From: Nigrospora sphaerica
Lineage: Eukaryota > Ascomycota > Sordariomycetes > Amphisphaeriales > Apiosporaceae
Assembly (NCBI GenBank): GCA_018287875.1
Contig: JAGVVL010000002.1
Location: 3,038,001-3,102,000 of the forward strand
Length of the DNA: 64,000 bases
Direction: 5' to 3'
The number at the start of each line of letters is the position of its first letter. Position 1 is the stretch's first letter. Positions 18,700-32,525 of the stretch are shown here, piece after piece. The notes under the pieces are model-generated. The model ran no database searches. It was not told where the DNA came from and saw nothing but the letters and a program-made list of their open reading frames with translations. The position numbers were made by a program, and so were the translations under genes.

Positions 18700-21600
18700 T
18701 CTGCTGATGGCGAAAAAGCGCTGAAGCCGCGGCCGTGGGATGCCAGGCTTTGCTAGGGTCCCTCCAAACACACCCGTCGTATGGTTTCATCCCAACTCTG
18801 CCCATCAACTTGGAACAAGAACCGCCACGACTGCTACTTACCCTGCCGTCACCCTCTCTTGCCCCTCGCCCGCCCGACCGTATAAAGTATGCTCATCGAG
18901 TCCGATCAGAATTCCGTGTCTAGCTTGGACAAGGCGGCCAAGACAAGCTTGCCGAGGCGTGGCATACGAATGAGGAGTCAGGTAGTATTGTCTCGGTGCG
19001 GCGCATGGCCCACACCTTGATGATGAGAATGCTCGATGAGGTTAATGGCTATGATGATGGATAGCAGCAATCGGCGGGTTCGATTCGGGCACGAACCAAG
19101 TAGCAGGCGGCCCCGTAGCCTGATATACATGTTCGTACTTAAGTCGGTGCGAAGTAGCAATTGCAACAGCCGGTGCGGGCCCACTGCCCGTGTATGATGG
19201 TATGCGGGCTATAGATCTCTCCGACGTTCAGGGTGAAAGATGCTCCCTGCCGTCATAGCCTTGCGTCGTGGGTGCACCAAGGCAGGCCGGGTTGCACACG
19301 AGAGCAAACATTGACGGCCATGATCTGGCTAGTTGTATGCCAACCCGCGAGAGCTTATCTGGCATGGTGTACCTTGTTTACGACGCGCACCGGTCGACCT
19401 TTTCTTGCTGTCTTGCGCGCGCCGAGCCAGCAACTGGCGATGCCCCGAGCTCTTCCTTTCAATGGGCGAATCGGCGGCCGGGCATCAGACACGGCGCATC
19501 AGGACTAACACGCGTGCAGACATGCAACCCAGCCCCATGCCCCATGTAATGCTAATGTTGGTTGGGGGTTCTTCACATCCTTGCATGTGGGAAATAGGGG
19601 AGGGGTGGGGGGGAGAGAAAAAGTGGTTTTTAGGTCTGGAGTGACACGAAGGCTGGACTCGGCGTATTTGTGCCACCCGCCATTCATAGTATGTGTATAC
19701 TCGTATAAGCTAGTAGGTACGTAAGTATGTAGGTAGAGGAGATACCTGACTACTTGATCCAGATTTTAGCATCCGAGTACAAGCAGGCAAGCTGCGTGAT
19801 TGGGTAATTAATCACTAATGTCACACCTTGACTTTTCTGCAGGGCGGTTTTGCGTGCCCCCAGGTGCCGCTTCATTTGTGGATGGACGGACATGCCCATC
19901 ATCATCTGGGTCAGCCCCTGCCATGCATGCGCTGCACGGTACAACCCTCTGCAACTCTGGCCTGCGACTGGCCAGGGATGCGCCAGCTGGCAAAGACGCA
20001 AGAGCACAGGCCAGACAGTGGGGGGGAGGAGAGGGAGGAGAGGGCGCCCTGAGCGGGAAGCTCAATGTCTTGAGGTGATGCATCGCGCCCTTTCCGGCGG
20101 CGCAGAGCCTATGGTGGTCGCCGCAACCTCCCCCGGAGCGGACGAACGGTGCCCACTTGTGCAAAACAAAACGCTAGTCATGAGAAATGCCACCGTAACG
20201 GTGTCAAGTGAATTGTTTCTCATGCGGGCCGGTCTTGGCCAGCCAGCGCCGAACCCATCAATGCCCGCAGGAGAAAAGCCGCGCTCCCTGCGCTACCGTC
20301 GCTCTCGTGCGGTACCGTACGCTCGACCAAGCTCGCCTTGGAAACCCACGGCTGCCACAACTAGTTGTAGAAACCCTGACCCGGGGGGAAGGGGGATCTT
20401 GTTTCTACTTGGTAAAGAGAAGCCGGATGCATGTATCAGTCATACGATGTACGTCGGTCCGAGTCGCCCTGGCTGGGAACTCCGTGGCTCGGTTCGCATT
20501 GGCTCCGCTCCACGGCAATTATGTGCCACTATTCCAATAACGATGATCCATGCGCGCGCGCGGTATCAAGGTCGTCCAGCCGTATTTCCATCACCCACAT
20601 GGCCGCGAATGCCATCGTTTCTTTGCTCTCGGGCCGCAGAAATCGGCTCGCTCAACCCCTCATTTTCCATCTACGGCTTTGTAATTGCTCGCCCCGACTT
20701 CGTGTCAGCAGGGAGCCCTGCGCAAGACCCCTCTTCCTCACCCGGTCGCATCTTCTCGGGTGTCGAGGGTTGGCACCCCCTGCCCTTTGAGCTCTTCTTG
20801 CAGATTGATGACTTCGTGTTCATATGACCGGGGGTTCTCACAAATAGGTAATAACAGAACGACCGCAGGGGAAAAAGGAGGTGCCAGAAGAATCATGCCG
20901 ACACCCATCCGGGTCCGCCCTCCCCGAACGCAAGAAAGCCGGCGTCTTGTTTGCTTGTTCGCTGCAGGCCCTGTCTGAACCGTGGCAAACTCGAAACGCA
21001 CGCGCGGCGCATTCGCCATCGGATCTCTCCCTTTCCAGCACTGGCACTTGGGACCAACAGCGTCAAGCAACACGGGCATGATTGCCCGTTCCAGCAACCA
21101 TGGCCGGACGGCTTGCAGTTGCAGGTAAAGCGCTGCGCCGCGTCGGGGCCCGTCGGGGGCCCCTTCGCCGTCGTGTCGTGCCGTTGCGAGAGGAGCCGAA
21201 CAGCGCCGTTTCTAATGCCCAAGTGCCGTGTCCACATCCCCCCAAAAGCAAAGAGGCACGTATTAGTGAGAAATCCTACATCCTCCTCCGTCTCTCTGGA
21301 CCACGGCCACCGATTGGCTTGTCAAGTCAGCTGTAACAACCGACGTATGCCTAAGCGCAGCCCCGCAATCAGCGCCGTTTGGCTCTCTGGGTCAGCGACC
21401 CGGGCTTCCCTTTTTTTTGCTTTTGGTAACGCTGAAGAACCGACGGGGTTTCTCTTTCTGGAGGCGGTGCTCTGCAGGCTTGGTACGACGGTGGTGGCCA
21501 TGGGCTCGGGCTCCAACTCTATACGATTGGAAGTTTTCCGCCAATGATGAAGCGGCACGGCGTCGGAACCCCTCCTTGAGCCCCCTCGCCTTACTTTCCT

Positions 21601-22592
21601 TCTGCGCCGACGAGGTGCTGCCTTTATCCATGCAGGTGGGCGTTGTGATGTACGATCCCTGCACGCATGAACGGCACCGCGCTGCCGGGCTCACCAGGTA
21701 GTCGTTGCGCCTTCGTCTCAGCGTCGGAAGTCGGGACGACGACAGCAAGGTCCCGCCTTGTCGGACGGTCACCGCGTTGGGCTAGTTGGCGTGGCCTCTT
21801 CTCGGTTCAAACAGTATTCAGCCCCGAGCACTAGGGGTCCTCACGTGGCGGTCCCCTGTACGGAAGTGGTGCGAGGCATGCTCAGTACCGGCCCCGCGTC
21901 TTACTCAGGCCCCGTCCTTTTGCCTCTTGCCTGGCCGGCGTGGGTGCCCGCTCATCGCGGATGAATCCAACCTAAAGATCGAACTTCCCTCTTGCCCCGT
22001 CGTAGAGGCACTGGCTGGCCCCCGCCGCCTTCGGCTGATCAGGAGGGGTCGGGGACGTGGGAACATGAACCACCTGATGGAAACCGTGCGCGGCACATCC
22101 ATTGACAATGCTACCTACCGTTCCAAACTCTATAAGGAAACAACTTCGCCGCTCGCGCACTGGCAGACGCCAGGGGTGGAAGAGCCAAGCTTGGGGTGCA
22201 TCTAGCGGCTGGTTGCGCAGGATCTGCATCCCAGAGGTAGTCATAGTCGGTCCTTAAGGGCGCCGATGAGAATACCGGCTGGCCAGCCTTTTCCGGCTTT
22301 CGACTTGGCCAAGGAGGCGGCGGCGGCGCAACCCAGAATTTTGGGAGAGTCCGCGCGGGCCCGATGCCACACTACACTCTCCGTAACGAGCGGATCGGGG
22401 GTCCGTTCGTCCCGTTTTCGTTCCCTAGCCGGGCTCCGCCGGTCCATCGAGGAAGCATCGGCAGCAAGGGGACTGACGAAGGATCATCCCTTCATTTTCC
22501 CATGCTTCATGCACACAACAACTCATATTTGCACACGAATATACGTGCTTCCTGCGCCCGCTCCACTGTGGATATCGTACTACCGTCTTTTT

Positions 22593-22604
22593 GGGGGGGG
22601 GGGG
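22593..22604. repeat. Poly-G tract, 12 bases
   Basis: An uninterrupted G12 preceded by T5. Confidence 0.9.
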
Positions 22605-24313
22605 CCAGGCTTTTGCCCCGAGCTATACCTCCCGTCCCCGGGGGCCCGTCCGGTGTCCTTGGGCTCTTAGCTCCGAGCGAGGCCATGCCATCCGCGCCCC
22701 GGTGACGGACCTAAACTGCTACGTGGGCTGACAGCTGTCGAGCCCACCCATGTTCGTCCAACTCCATCGCTACGTACCCCCATAAAACTTCTATCAGTCA
22801 GGGCCTTTGATACCGACGGGGCCGATCCCCACCAACCGATCGCATCCGCGTCCGGGTGCGATCGTCGGACACTACTTCAACGAACGCCACCGATATGTAG
22901 GCGAGTAGTCCCTTCCGCAGCACGGATCACATGCTCAGTCCTCCAACTGTTGGCCTCCGGCGTACAAACAAGACCCACGCGCTGTTGCCCCTTTCGCCGA
23001 GGTCATCCAAACACTCAGCAAGGCCCTTACTGACTACCCCTGACACGCCGCCTTCGAAGCACTTCAGGACGCTCTTGAGGCAGAGCCGGTGAAAAAAAAA
23101 CACCACACAAAGCTTCGGTCGCCGCCATCACCGCCGTTGGCTCCAGAGACCGGTCAAGTCACGGAAAACGGCGGTCGACATTCGATCAGCCCAAGCCCCG
23201 GGCTGTAACGCAGCACGGCGATGTTCAAGAGTTTGCTTTGTCCCCGCCAGAGCAAGCGCTCTTCGTGCTACTTATGTGATGGGGAATAAGCAAGTGGCTT
23301 CGACAACCCCGAAGTAGAGTCTAGGGACGGTTAAGTTGTAAATTTTATACCACCGTATCCTGGTTGTCCCGGACGCCCCGATTTCAGCCATCGGGATTGT
23401 AGCGTTACCCCCCTGAACTCTTTGGAGGCTGCGTGATGGCTTCGTGAGCCGCCCCGAGTGGCTGCAGGCAACTAAGCAACGCGGGGGACGAGACGACGGT
23501 GGGGGCCTCATGGTTCCACGATCTCGTGGCCCAGTTGATCGTGGCCAAGGTGGCCGGGGCCGGCTACCCCACACATAGGGGCGGCCCATTTCTGCCGGTA
23601 GTACCGAAGACTCCCAGGCGCGCCTTGCCTTGCGGACGGAGTGAGTCCATCGTCAAATGGCAGGCTGGTTCTCATGCTCATGAGCTGCGCTGGATGGCCC
23701 AGCTCGTCGCTCGTACGGGTTAAAACCCGCCCCTAGTATAAGCCGAACCAATGACAGGGTGTACCAAGTTAAAACAAAACATAGCCACAGACAACTGTAA
23801 AGGCCGTATACATACTTCTTATTGCACTCTGGAAAGGCGGCGCCCAAGTCCCGGCACGTTATAAACAGCCCCGGCCCCTGCCAGCCATGAGACGTGTGAC
23901 GTCTGTTCGGAGGGCATGAGACTGCACCACCGTGGCAGATACTTACCAACCTGCTTATCCAGAATACGCTTCCGATAATGAGGCCACTACGAACCGCCCG
24001 CTTTCAACGTCACGTCGCTCGAGCCTGGACATCACGTGGCCCAGCTCCGCCCGCCGTGAATGAACAAAACAGCGGTGGAAACTGACTGGCAAGATACCGC
24101 TCAGTCTGGCTGCGAGGCGACAGGCCACGAGATTCCTCGGAGTTACTGCGCAAGGGTTTGTGGGGCGCGGTCTATTATGACCTTTTTGGTATTTGAGGGT
24201 TCTGAACAGTGCTTAGAGGTGAGCGGTTAATTTCAAGCAGGCTTGTTCCTCTCAATCGCATCACTACTTATGTTCTTCTGTGCATCTTGATATAGGGAAA
24301 TCGAAACTCGTGT

Positions 24314-25858
24314 CTATTGTATACAGCAAGAACTATCACCCAGTTCCTTAATCCGAATAAAGACCCGCTTGATAGGCTGTCCCCGTAGCTCTGTATTGAC
24401 AATTGTAAGGGTGAACAAACGGTCATACTTCTCTACCTCCAAAATATGATTGTTTTGTCTCTTTTTTATAATCTCGACGTACTCCATATCTCTTTCCCTT
24501 ATAGGAGTGTACATGGTGTCATAAAACAGCACGAGATGCACCCACGACGGATTAGTGCTAAAGGCCACGATGAAATTACCAAATTCGCCCTTGAAGCGGT
24601 GAAGTCCTGTAACGGGAGAAGAGACGGATAAAATAAAAGACCTTCCTTGGAATTTCCCAAGGTTGGGGTACGTTTCAATGTATTCAAACCCAGGGGAGTC
24701 TATTACAAACTCCGTTAGCGAAAGATGCCTCTCCGGGTCCATTTCGCTAACGCCGTGCTTGGAAATGAAAATTTCGTTGGTGCACAGCCTCATATCTGGT
24801 GGGACGGCGGTGAGAACTTGGGGACGAACCCGTGTATAGACCCCGCCTCCAAGGTGTTGCAGATAGATTCCAATTGATGAGACAGATGCCGTGTCAGGAC
24901 GGATGCAATTGAGTGGCATAAAGACGTCGTCAGTGTGGCTGTTCCAATAAAAAGTCGTCTCTATTTGGAGACCTTTATTGGAGAGTGCGAAATGAGGGTT
25001 GAAAATGGTCCCGGTTGGTTGAATATCCCCTGTTTTTTCGAATTCAGACGGATTATCGGCCAGAAATCCTCTGTAGGCCACTTCCGTTTCCTGCCGTGGC
25101 TCTGATATCCAGGCCAACAAGGACAAATCATTGCTCTCCTTGAGAATTTGCTCTTGCAGTCGGGTGAAGGAACGCTGGCCTTCGCCATATAACAAAGGCA
25201 TGTTGATATCGAATATACCAAGAAGACAATACGCAATGTCCTCTTCTCTCGTCGTTTGTCTTTGTGCAGCCCAAGACATTTTTTGAGGCGCCGAAAGACT
25301 TCGTAGAAGTCTCCTGATGTTGCGTGGTGTTTTTTCTAATTGCAAAGGTGCAATGATAGACTTGTGAATGCCGGTGATAGCCAGAAGATGCTCGCCGAGG
25401 GTGGTACGCGTGCCCAAGAAACCCCATGCCTGGTCGTAGAAATGCACTTCACTTGGTGCTATTAATTCCTGTAGCGTCCAGCCACGTGTGAACCATCGTG
25501 CAGAAGCCAGGGGCGACACTTGCGGGTTCTTATGGTCGTAATCGTCCAAATGCGCGGAACAAATACGGGCTTTTGCGTACCACTGGAACATGGAATTGAT
25601 GGCCTCGGACAGTTCGGCGCTGCTGGATTTGTCGATGCAGCAGCAATCTATCCATTTGTAAGGACATAGGGCTTGCACGGCGAGATGGCAGCTCTGCAGG
25701 ATCTTTGCGTAGCCAGTCTTTGAATGACCCAAACCCGAGATGATGTCTTGATATGACACCTCCTCTTCCCGCCAGGTGTGCGACAGAATGGCATATGGCG
25801 GAATGGTCGACCCGAGGAACTCCTCCAATAGATGTGTCCTGGTATTCACGAGCCTCAT
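24314..25858 (-). CDS. HET-domain protein (heterokaryon-incompatibility family)
   Basis: A single-exon, 514-residue gene from the ATG at 25858. The N-terminus opens MRLVNTRTHLLEEFLGSTIP and then PPYAILSHTW, the canonical start and first HET block. The second block contains KWIDCCCIDKSSSAELSEAI with QWYAKARICSAHLDDY. The third is ARWFTRGWTLQELIAP followed by VHFYDQAWGFLGT. The adjacent conserved segment REEDIAYCLLGIFDINMPLLYGEG is also present. The C-terminal 280 residues show no NACHT, ankyrin or WD40 module, so this is the short HET-only type (HET-E/HET-D-like N-terminal part). Family knowledge: such domains trigger cell death after non-self fusion. Base composition is visibly AT-richer than the housekeeping genes, and it stands alone in long gene-free DNA, fitting a fast-evolving accessory gene. 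Confidence 0.92.
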   Translation of the reverse strand: MRLVNTRTHLLEEFLGSTIPPYAILSHTWREEEVSYQDIISGLGHSKTGYAKILQSCHLAVQALCPYKWIDCCCIDKSSSAELSEAINSMFQWYAKARICSAHLDDYDHKNPQVSPLASARWFTRGWTLQELIAPSEVHFYDQAWGFLGTRTTLGEHLLAITGIHKSIIAPLQLEKTPRNIRRLLRSLSAPQKMSWAAQRQTTREEDIAYCLLGIFDINMPLLYGEGQRSFTRLQEQILKESNDLSLLAWISEPRQETEVAYRGFLADNPSEFEKTGDIQPTGTIFNPHFALSNKGLQIETTFYWNSHTDDVFMPLNCIRPDTASVSSIGIYLQHLGGGVYTRVRPQVLTAVPPDMRLCTNEIFISKHGVSEMDPERHLSLTEFVIDSPGFEYIETYPNLGKFQGRSFILSVSSPVTGLHRFKGEFGNFIVAFSTNPSWVHLVLFYDTMYTPIRERDMEYVEIIKKRQNNHILEVEKYDRLFTLTIVNTELRGQPIKRVFIRIKELGDSSCCIQ

Positions 25859-27681
25859 TGAAAGAGCGACTGGTTTTCGATAAATAAGTGACTCGAAAAA
25901 TTGGAATCTGGAAGAAGAAGTACGGGTCCTTCGAATCGGTCCTCAAGTACTTGGGTTTTAAGCAGGCAGCACTGATGCAGGCTTAGGTTGGGTCTCATGG
26001 TTCTGCTTTTTTATAGGTTGCCACAAATCTGCCTTGCAGCCAACGAACGAACATGCTGTTCTCAGGTCAGCAGAAGGTCGGCATAGCCACGTTTAAGCGC
26101 TCGCCTAGCCATCGAATGTGAGAGGGAGAAGAGCCGGTAGCAGAAAAAAAAACACGAGGTAATGTATCTCTCCGGGGGCCAAGAAGCACTGGGCCGCGTA
26201 TTCCTCCACGACAGCCCCGATCAGGGGCTATGAACAGTCCGGAGTGACGTAGCAGGAAAGATCTTCTTCTCATTGGCTGCCCATTCGGATACCTGTAGGT
26301 GGTCTTCCTGGACAACAAACATAACGCCGCGCCTCGATGCTCAACACCTGCTTTGGCAGGCTCACATTCCGCGCCTTCTCTCCGTGAGTGTGTCCCTAGA
26401 CGTAGAACAAGCTGAGGCGCGTCTCCCGGATGCCACGATTCGCACAATGTCGCACATTAACACGTCTAAAGTGAGGAGGGTGGTACTACACACTATCCAG
26501 CAGCAGGGAATAAAAGAAAAGCAGTGTGAAAGGACCTCGTCTTAATTTCCCATCAGCATCGGCAGAAGAAGCGTCCACCACAAATAGTAGCATTCATCGG
26601 GTGCGGGAACTTCATCCACCATCCAGAATGAAAGAGTTCTGCGTGATCACCTCTTCATGAGGGAAAAAGACACACCACAGCGCTGCCAGAATCCCGACCC
26701 GCACGTTCGAGAGGGCAGTCTCAGCAAACTTTCGGGCCCCCCACAGTCTTTGGAGCTCGGGCAGTTCACACCTGTTTCCAAGTCGGTTTTCCTCGTCCAA
26801 AGCGACAGCACGACGAGTGAAGATTTTTCAAGTTTTGTCTTCCGCCAGCTTCTATCTACTTAATCATCACAAATGGAGTTAAGATTCCCATCTCATGAAA
26901 TCAATCGGATGAAACAAATGACCTAGCAATGTCATCCAGAGGGCTCGCTCTGCTGCGACAAAGGCGTAAATGCTGCCCCTGTAGCATACTGATCTACCCG
27001 TTGGCCCCTGGCGTGCCACGTAACTGAGCGAGCAGCCGGCTATAGACATCCAGAAAGCAGCACGACAGTGAATGCATACTTCCAATATACGATGTTGGTT
27101 GGTTATGTCCAATCATTCGAGAGATTCCAATAAGCGCGGCGGGCATATACGAACATCCTCGGCGATGCTAACGAGACTCGATACCAAAAAGATGGCGCAC
27201 TGGACCATTGCCGCGGGGACATCTGCGTAGGTTGTCGCCGATGATGGATGATGGTACGGAATCGTGACTAGAAGAGATGGGAGACGGGGATCATTGAACT
27301 GGATCGCCGATGAGAGGTATTACTGTCCCCTGGTCCATCTCCGAAGATTTTTTACCTAGCGCTGAAGCTTCCGGTTTCTGTTGGAGCTATCACGACACTC
27401 TCATATGCATGGAAGACGTGCTCGCGGCTATCGTGGGTCTCTTGGTGGCTACAGGGACGCTGCTGTTTGTATCTGCCGGTACGCTCGTTTCATACGCAAG
27501 AAGCCCGCATCAGTATGATGATATCGGACGCGTCTATGAGTTGAGTTGGGTAGCCTGCTGGATTACCTAGCTGTACTATCCCTAACATTTCGCCCTCGCC
27601 GGCCAAGCTGCAGGTGAGGGAGGATAGATATCACCCAGGTGGGTACGGCTGCTTCGACGTGAAACAAAGCCCAACGCCCAA

Positions 27682-27712
27682 CGCCGCCGCCGCCGCCACC
27701 GCCGCCGCCGCC
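27682..27712. repeat. (CGC)n microsatellite
   Basis: About ten CCG/CGC triplets with one interruption (CCACC). Confidence 0.85.
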
Positions 27713-30700
27713 CGCCTTTTCCCGGCTGACGTTGCCTCGCAAAGTCCTGCTCCGGCTTTCGGAGCCATCCTTCCGGCCCAAGGGCTGCCGCGCGCTGCCG
27801 GCCAACCCGACCGGGTGACGGGATGCCATACACGTGTTTTCTGTGAGACGGTGGCGTATCGGCTGGCCGGGTCTCCCGGCAAGGAGAGCCAGAAATAACC
27901 CACGACAGGGGGGGCGTGGACGTCGTGTAACGTGGGGGGGTTTGCAAAGCGGTCGCTACGTGGAATAGCCGGCCAGCGCAGAGGACCGTGACACAAGGGA
28001 CGATTCTGGGTATATCAGACACTCCGGTGTAGTAGCTCCGTCGGCCAAGGTGGGCCGGGACGGGTCGACTCCGGGGTTCTTGACGTCAACCCGTCGTTTG
28101 TCTTCTGTAGCATGCCATAATCGCCATTGAAATCACCGATTTTCGCCATCACCATCACCTCCCAATGCCGCGACAGCAAGGGAGCGATTTTGGGATGTGC
28201 TCTCTTAGTCGTGGCATTGGAATAAAAGGACACAACCAGTGGGGACCAATTGCCCCCTGGACACTTGGTTGCGGTGACCGAATCCCCACAACCCCAGGCA
28301 TGCTGGTCGGTATTGAGGTGAACGGCGCTACAAGAAGCTCTCGTTACCGGTGCAGGATGAATAGAAAGCCTCTGATGTGGTTTGCGTATCCATCTGCCGT
28401 GACCACTTGATTAGTTTGAGGGTACCTCGTCCGAAGTGAGTGAGGCCATGGGGATTCTGCTGAGTCCAAGGCATTTGGCTGGTCACGGCGCAGTGTTATT
28501 GTGCCTGGAACGGTGCCATTTCTTTCAGCCAGCTGGACAGTCGAATAGTTCGTGTAACGGGGAAACGGGAAATGGCGTTTCCCATGTCCCGTACGGGGGT
28601 CAGGTCTTAGGTGATAGCGGTTGAATCGGCGGTATTCTTCAAGGCGTTAGGCAGCCTAGCTGGCCTGGAAGGGGCAGCACCCTGTGAGAATTCATATTTC
28701 TCTCTCTCATGGGGATATCGGACAAACTTAGCCACTGCAGTTACCAGAAATTGCTGCGGCTACCACCCTCTCTGCCGTCTCAGTAACGAGGGCTGGTCCT
28801 CATAAGGCCGGTTGGTGGGTCTCGGGTTAGGGATGTCCCTTGAGGGTGGCAGAAAGAGCCTCAAGGAAGTATGAATCTAGGCAGGGCGAGACATGCAGAA
28901 GGGTGGACACCAGATGCGGTTTAAGGTGTCCAATCGAATCCACCCATCCTGAGTAGAGTGCAAGGCCGTTGCAACGGGTGCAATCGTGAAGCTATTTCGG
29001 ACACGGCATCGTTCGAAGCGGAAGGAGAATTTTGCACCCATTCCCATGACGCCCTGACCTGGCCCTCAGGGTACATAATCTACCAGCAGCAGCAGGATTG
29101 CACGTGTTTTTCTTCTTCTGCGAGTCCCGTCGCATACGCCGGCCGTGTCGGACTTTGGTTGCGTAATGCCACGATAGCTGCGGACTTGGCGCATGGGAAC
29201 ACGAACCTTACCCGTTTGACATGTGAAAGAAAGAGAGGCGACTGGATCTGAAGTAAGTGCCCCTTGATAACTGGGTGGGTTTTGGTGGGGTACGAAGGTC
29301 GGGCTGTCTGCAGGGCACCAAGATAGTAAGCAGCCTCTACAAACACTGTGTACACGTTAGCCATGGATGCCCGGTACAGCGGCCGAGGTGGACGTTGTGG
29401 ATCGATATGTCCGATAGTGGAAATATTGGATTTGGGACTCTTGACTTGTGATGCCGAGCATCGCAGTGCCTCGTGGAGTTTTCAGGGGATGTTGCCTTGA
29501 TGAGATGAAAATTCTGGCAACAAATGAGCCGAGGCGCCCAAAACCACCGAGCCCGAGCCGACGGCTCGGTCGTGACCCTCCTGGTCGAGGCGTCGTTTTT
29601 AAATGTCGGCTTCTTTTGAGGCGAAGGGGTACCTCAATCCGGCCCACTATGCCGTAATGGCAAATATGGAACGACAGGTCGCAAAACCCAAAGCCTGGGA
29701 TACTTTTCAGCACTAGACATGTGGGATGGACCGACACAGCACCTCTCCAAGTCGCATACTGATCCCCGAGGCTGACGGGATTTAGGGCCCATGTGGCACC
29801 ATGGGCAAGACGAGGAACGATATAGAGACGGGCGACGAGATAACTGGGCGGTGCCGTAAATGGCTGTAGGGGCTTGGGGCTTGGCAAGCGAGAAGCTTGG
29901 CGTATCGCAAACCGGGCCACGGGTATGCTGAATGCTGGTGCCGCGAAGGGACCTGAAACTTGTTGAATGTCGGATGCGTATAGTGCTGCATATACGCGCC
30001 TTACTGGTGGGAGGCTGGCGGGCAGGACAAGCAGGGCGGGCAGGGCTATTTGCTAGATGATTCGCTACCCCCGACGTTACCATCTGTACTCGAGGTGGTA
30101 TATGAGGCCTCGGGGGGTGGCGGGCGATAAGCAGCTGTGGTGCCAGTATCCCGAGACGAAGCGTGACGGGGCTATGATGCAAGGTCCTCTGCCCCCCCGC
30201 CCCCTCTTCCGGTACTGTACAAAGAGTAGAACGGCTCAACCCCCCCCCCTCCTCCTAGAGGCTTACGGCGGCCGTAGGCTTCAGTTGGATCCTAACTCAA
30301 ACCGCTGGCCACATGATGAGATGCTTGGATCTGCCCCGGGCATCGTTGATGCACAGGAGTAAAGGCCCCGATTGGAGGTCCGTCCGACACCAAGGCTGTT
30401 TTTTCCCGGGGCGATTGCGAGGCGCATCCTGGAGGCTGCGATGTGGGCAACGAGCGTCCTTTGAGGTATGGATGGCGATGGGCCTATCTGCTTGCCATTG
30501 TGTCCAGGACCCTGGCTTGTTGGGCCCCGGCCGCTGGGGCTATCGAAGGTAACGGGGGACCTATTAAACGCCCCAAGGACACCTTGACCGGTATGGACGG
30601 AGCGGTGCTCGTGGAAAGATAGGTACTACATAGATGTGTGCTGCATGCATCTACTACTACGGGATGTACCTGTTGGATGGGTATGGTGGTTCACTTTCAC

Positions 30701-31752
30701 ATGTCAGGCGACAGGGGGGAGCTTCTGTATCCGCTGTCGCGATACGGTTAGTGGGGACCTCGTTCCATCGGCCGGCACTGCTTATCCAACCAAATCGGGC
30801 GTGGGGTTTCGGCCGGCCAGTGAAAGAGCTTTCCCGGGCCTGCTTGTGCGTGCTGTAGGTGCTGGCGCGCCAGCACCCGACGGGTCCCTGTCATGACCTA
30901 ACACCCTTTCGTACCCAGCAAAGATACCTACGTACATCAGCCAGCGAACTAATTAGCGGATACTGGTGGAAAGGTAGGATGGCATGCAGCCCATGCATTC
31001 CTCCCGGGGGTCGAACGGCAATCCGGATCCTTCTTACGCGCTGTGGATGGGCAGGAGAGTCTTCGCATGAAATGCAGGATACATACAGGCAGCCCGGTCA
31101 GTCCCGGCGCCTCTACTTACCTCTTACCCAAAGAGGTACCTACCTAGCTTGCCTGCCTCGAGAGACGCTGGGGCCCGGGCTTCCACCTCATCAATTGCCC
31201 GAATCATGACGCGACGGACGCACCGGCTCGCCGGGAGTGAGAACACACACCAACATGTATCGCGCCGTGGCTTGCTTTTCCATATTCTAAGCGGCAATCC
31301 GAAGTAGTCAGATCCGGGTCGCCCAAACTGCCATCCCTGGGGGAAAGGGGCCGGCGCTGGGCGGAAGGTCATCGAGTCTATGAGCCGGCTAGACCGCCCA
31401 GCCATGGAGGAAAGGGCCTGCAGGCCAGGGCAGCAGCGCCGCTCCGCCCAACCAGGGGGTCCCAAAGCGCGAGCAAATCAGGAAGCATCCGGCATCACTG
31501 GAAAGATCGTCACGGTACGGAGCTATCTCTGGATAGTGGCATGGATCCATCTATCCATGGCGAACTGCATGGAGAGGGTACGGTTATGCAAAGAGGTAAT
31601 CACGTATTGCCCGCTTCTGAATAGTTGTATTTTCCGTGACTTATGGTTGAAACAGGCATGTTGGGAGAAGGGATGGAAGTCCATGCATCCAATCACCAAT
31701 GGCGCGTCCGTTGCATCAAGTGTACCTGCTCGCCAAGCGCCCACACAATTGT

Positions 31753-31771
31753 AGCTGGAGCTGGAGCTGGA
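31753..31771. repeat. GGAGCT hexanucleotide repeat
   Basis: Three tandem AGCTGG units followed by purine-rich GGGAGAGGGC sequence. Confidence 0.7.
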
Positions 31772-32525
31772 GGGAGAGGGCGAGGGGGAGAAAAAGCCAG
31801 GACTGGGGGCTCCAAGCCCGCAGAAGCACATGCAAATCACATCATCGATTCTCCCACCAGAGCCCGGAGCAAGAAGGCGGGACTTGGGATGAATGGATGT
31901 GACGGACGACGACCCGTGCAAGTCGAGCTCACCAGCCCGAGGGTGCGCCCCCATCCGCGTCTCCATCCCGTCCATCCATCCATGGCGGTGGCGCCATCCC
32001 ATGCGAACCGCTACATGATCTACTTGTTTCTTTCTTTCCGTCGCCTGCTCGCGCCTCTGCCATACCGAACCCCGTGCCGTACCCGTACGGTACCGTGGTG
32101 CCATGTCTCCCTCGCCCCTCCACCCCCATCCCCATCGCCGTGGGCTCCCCTACCCGTGAGATAATGGACCGACTCGTCACCACGCCCCGGCCCATTGGGC
32201 AGGAGGCACTGGCAGATTGGCCCGGATTTTGAAGCTTTTATTAGTTGCATGCTGCCGTGCTCCCCTCGGACAGCTTTTGTGCTTTGCCCCTACTCTACTC
32301 CGTACTGACTGAACCGCCTGCCACCCTTAAGTACTTTATTCCCATATCATCGATCCCGAACGTTGCTCTCTCGTTGAACCTAACTTTGCTCTCACAACCC
32401 TCCTCCCCGGACCGTTATTCCAACCTCCTTTGCTCCCCTCGCCCCCCTAAAGCTGCACAGTCGAGTCCCTACCGCCGGTCCGGCAACCATTCCATCCGTC
32501 CTGCGTCACCTAGACAGGTTTCTTG

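Larger units (their letters stand above)
15833..24313. other. 8.5-kb gene-poor region
   Basis: No protein gene is supported here. The first several hundred bases (to about 16500) are the 5' flank of the DENN gene and carry CT-rich tracts (16383-16418). Elsewhere there are short repeats: GGAC tetranucleotides (17637-17660), a CAA/CGA tract (18658-18699) and a G12 run (22593-22604). Numerous open frames are short, often start at TTG, CTG or GTG, and overlap in several frames. Confidence 0.5.

Noticed and set aside
26612..26800. Minus-strand 62-codon frame with protein-like sequence (DEENRLGNRCELPELQRLWG)
   Set aside because: It recalls short segments found in fungal incompatibility-type proteins, and could be a gene relic, but the stretch is too short and no flanking exon continues it.
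29357..29920. 187-codon minus-strand frame with a mitochondrial-leader-like N-terminus
   Set aside because: It starts at GTG, not ATG, and has no family resemblance; neighbouring frames are equally open.
30959..31060. Possible tRNA because of a CGTTCGACCCC-like B-box on the minus strand
   Set aside because: No matching A-box at the right distance and no cloverleaf or acceptor stem could be built.
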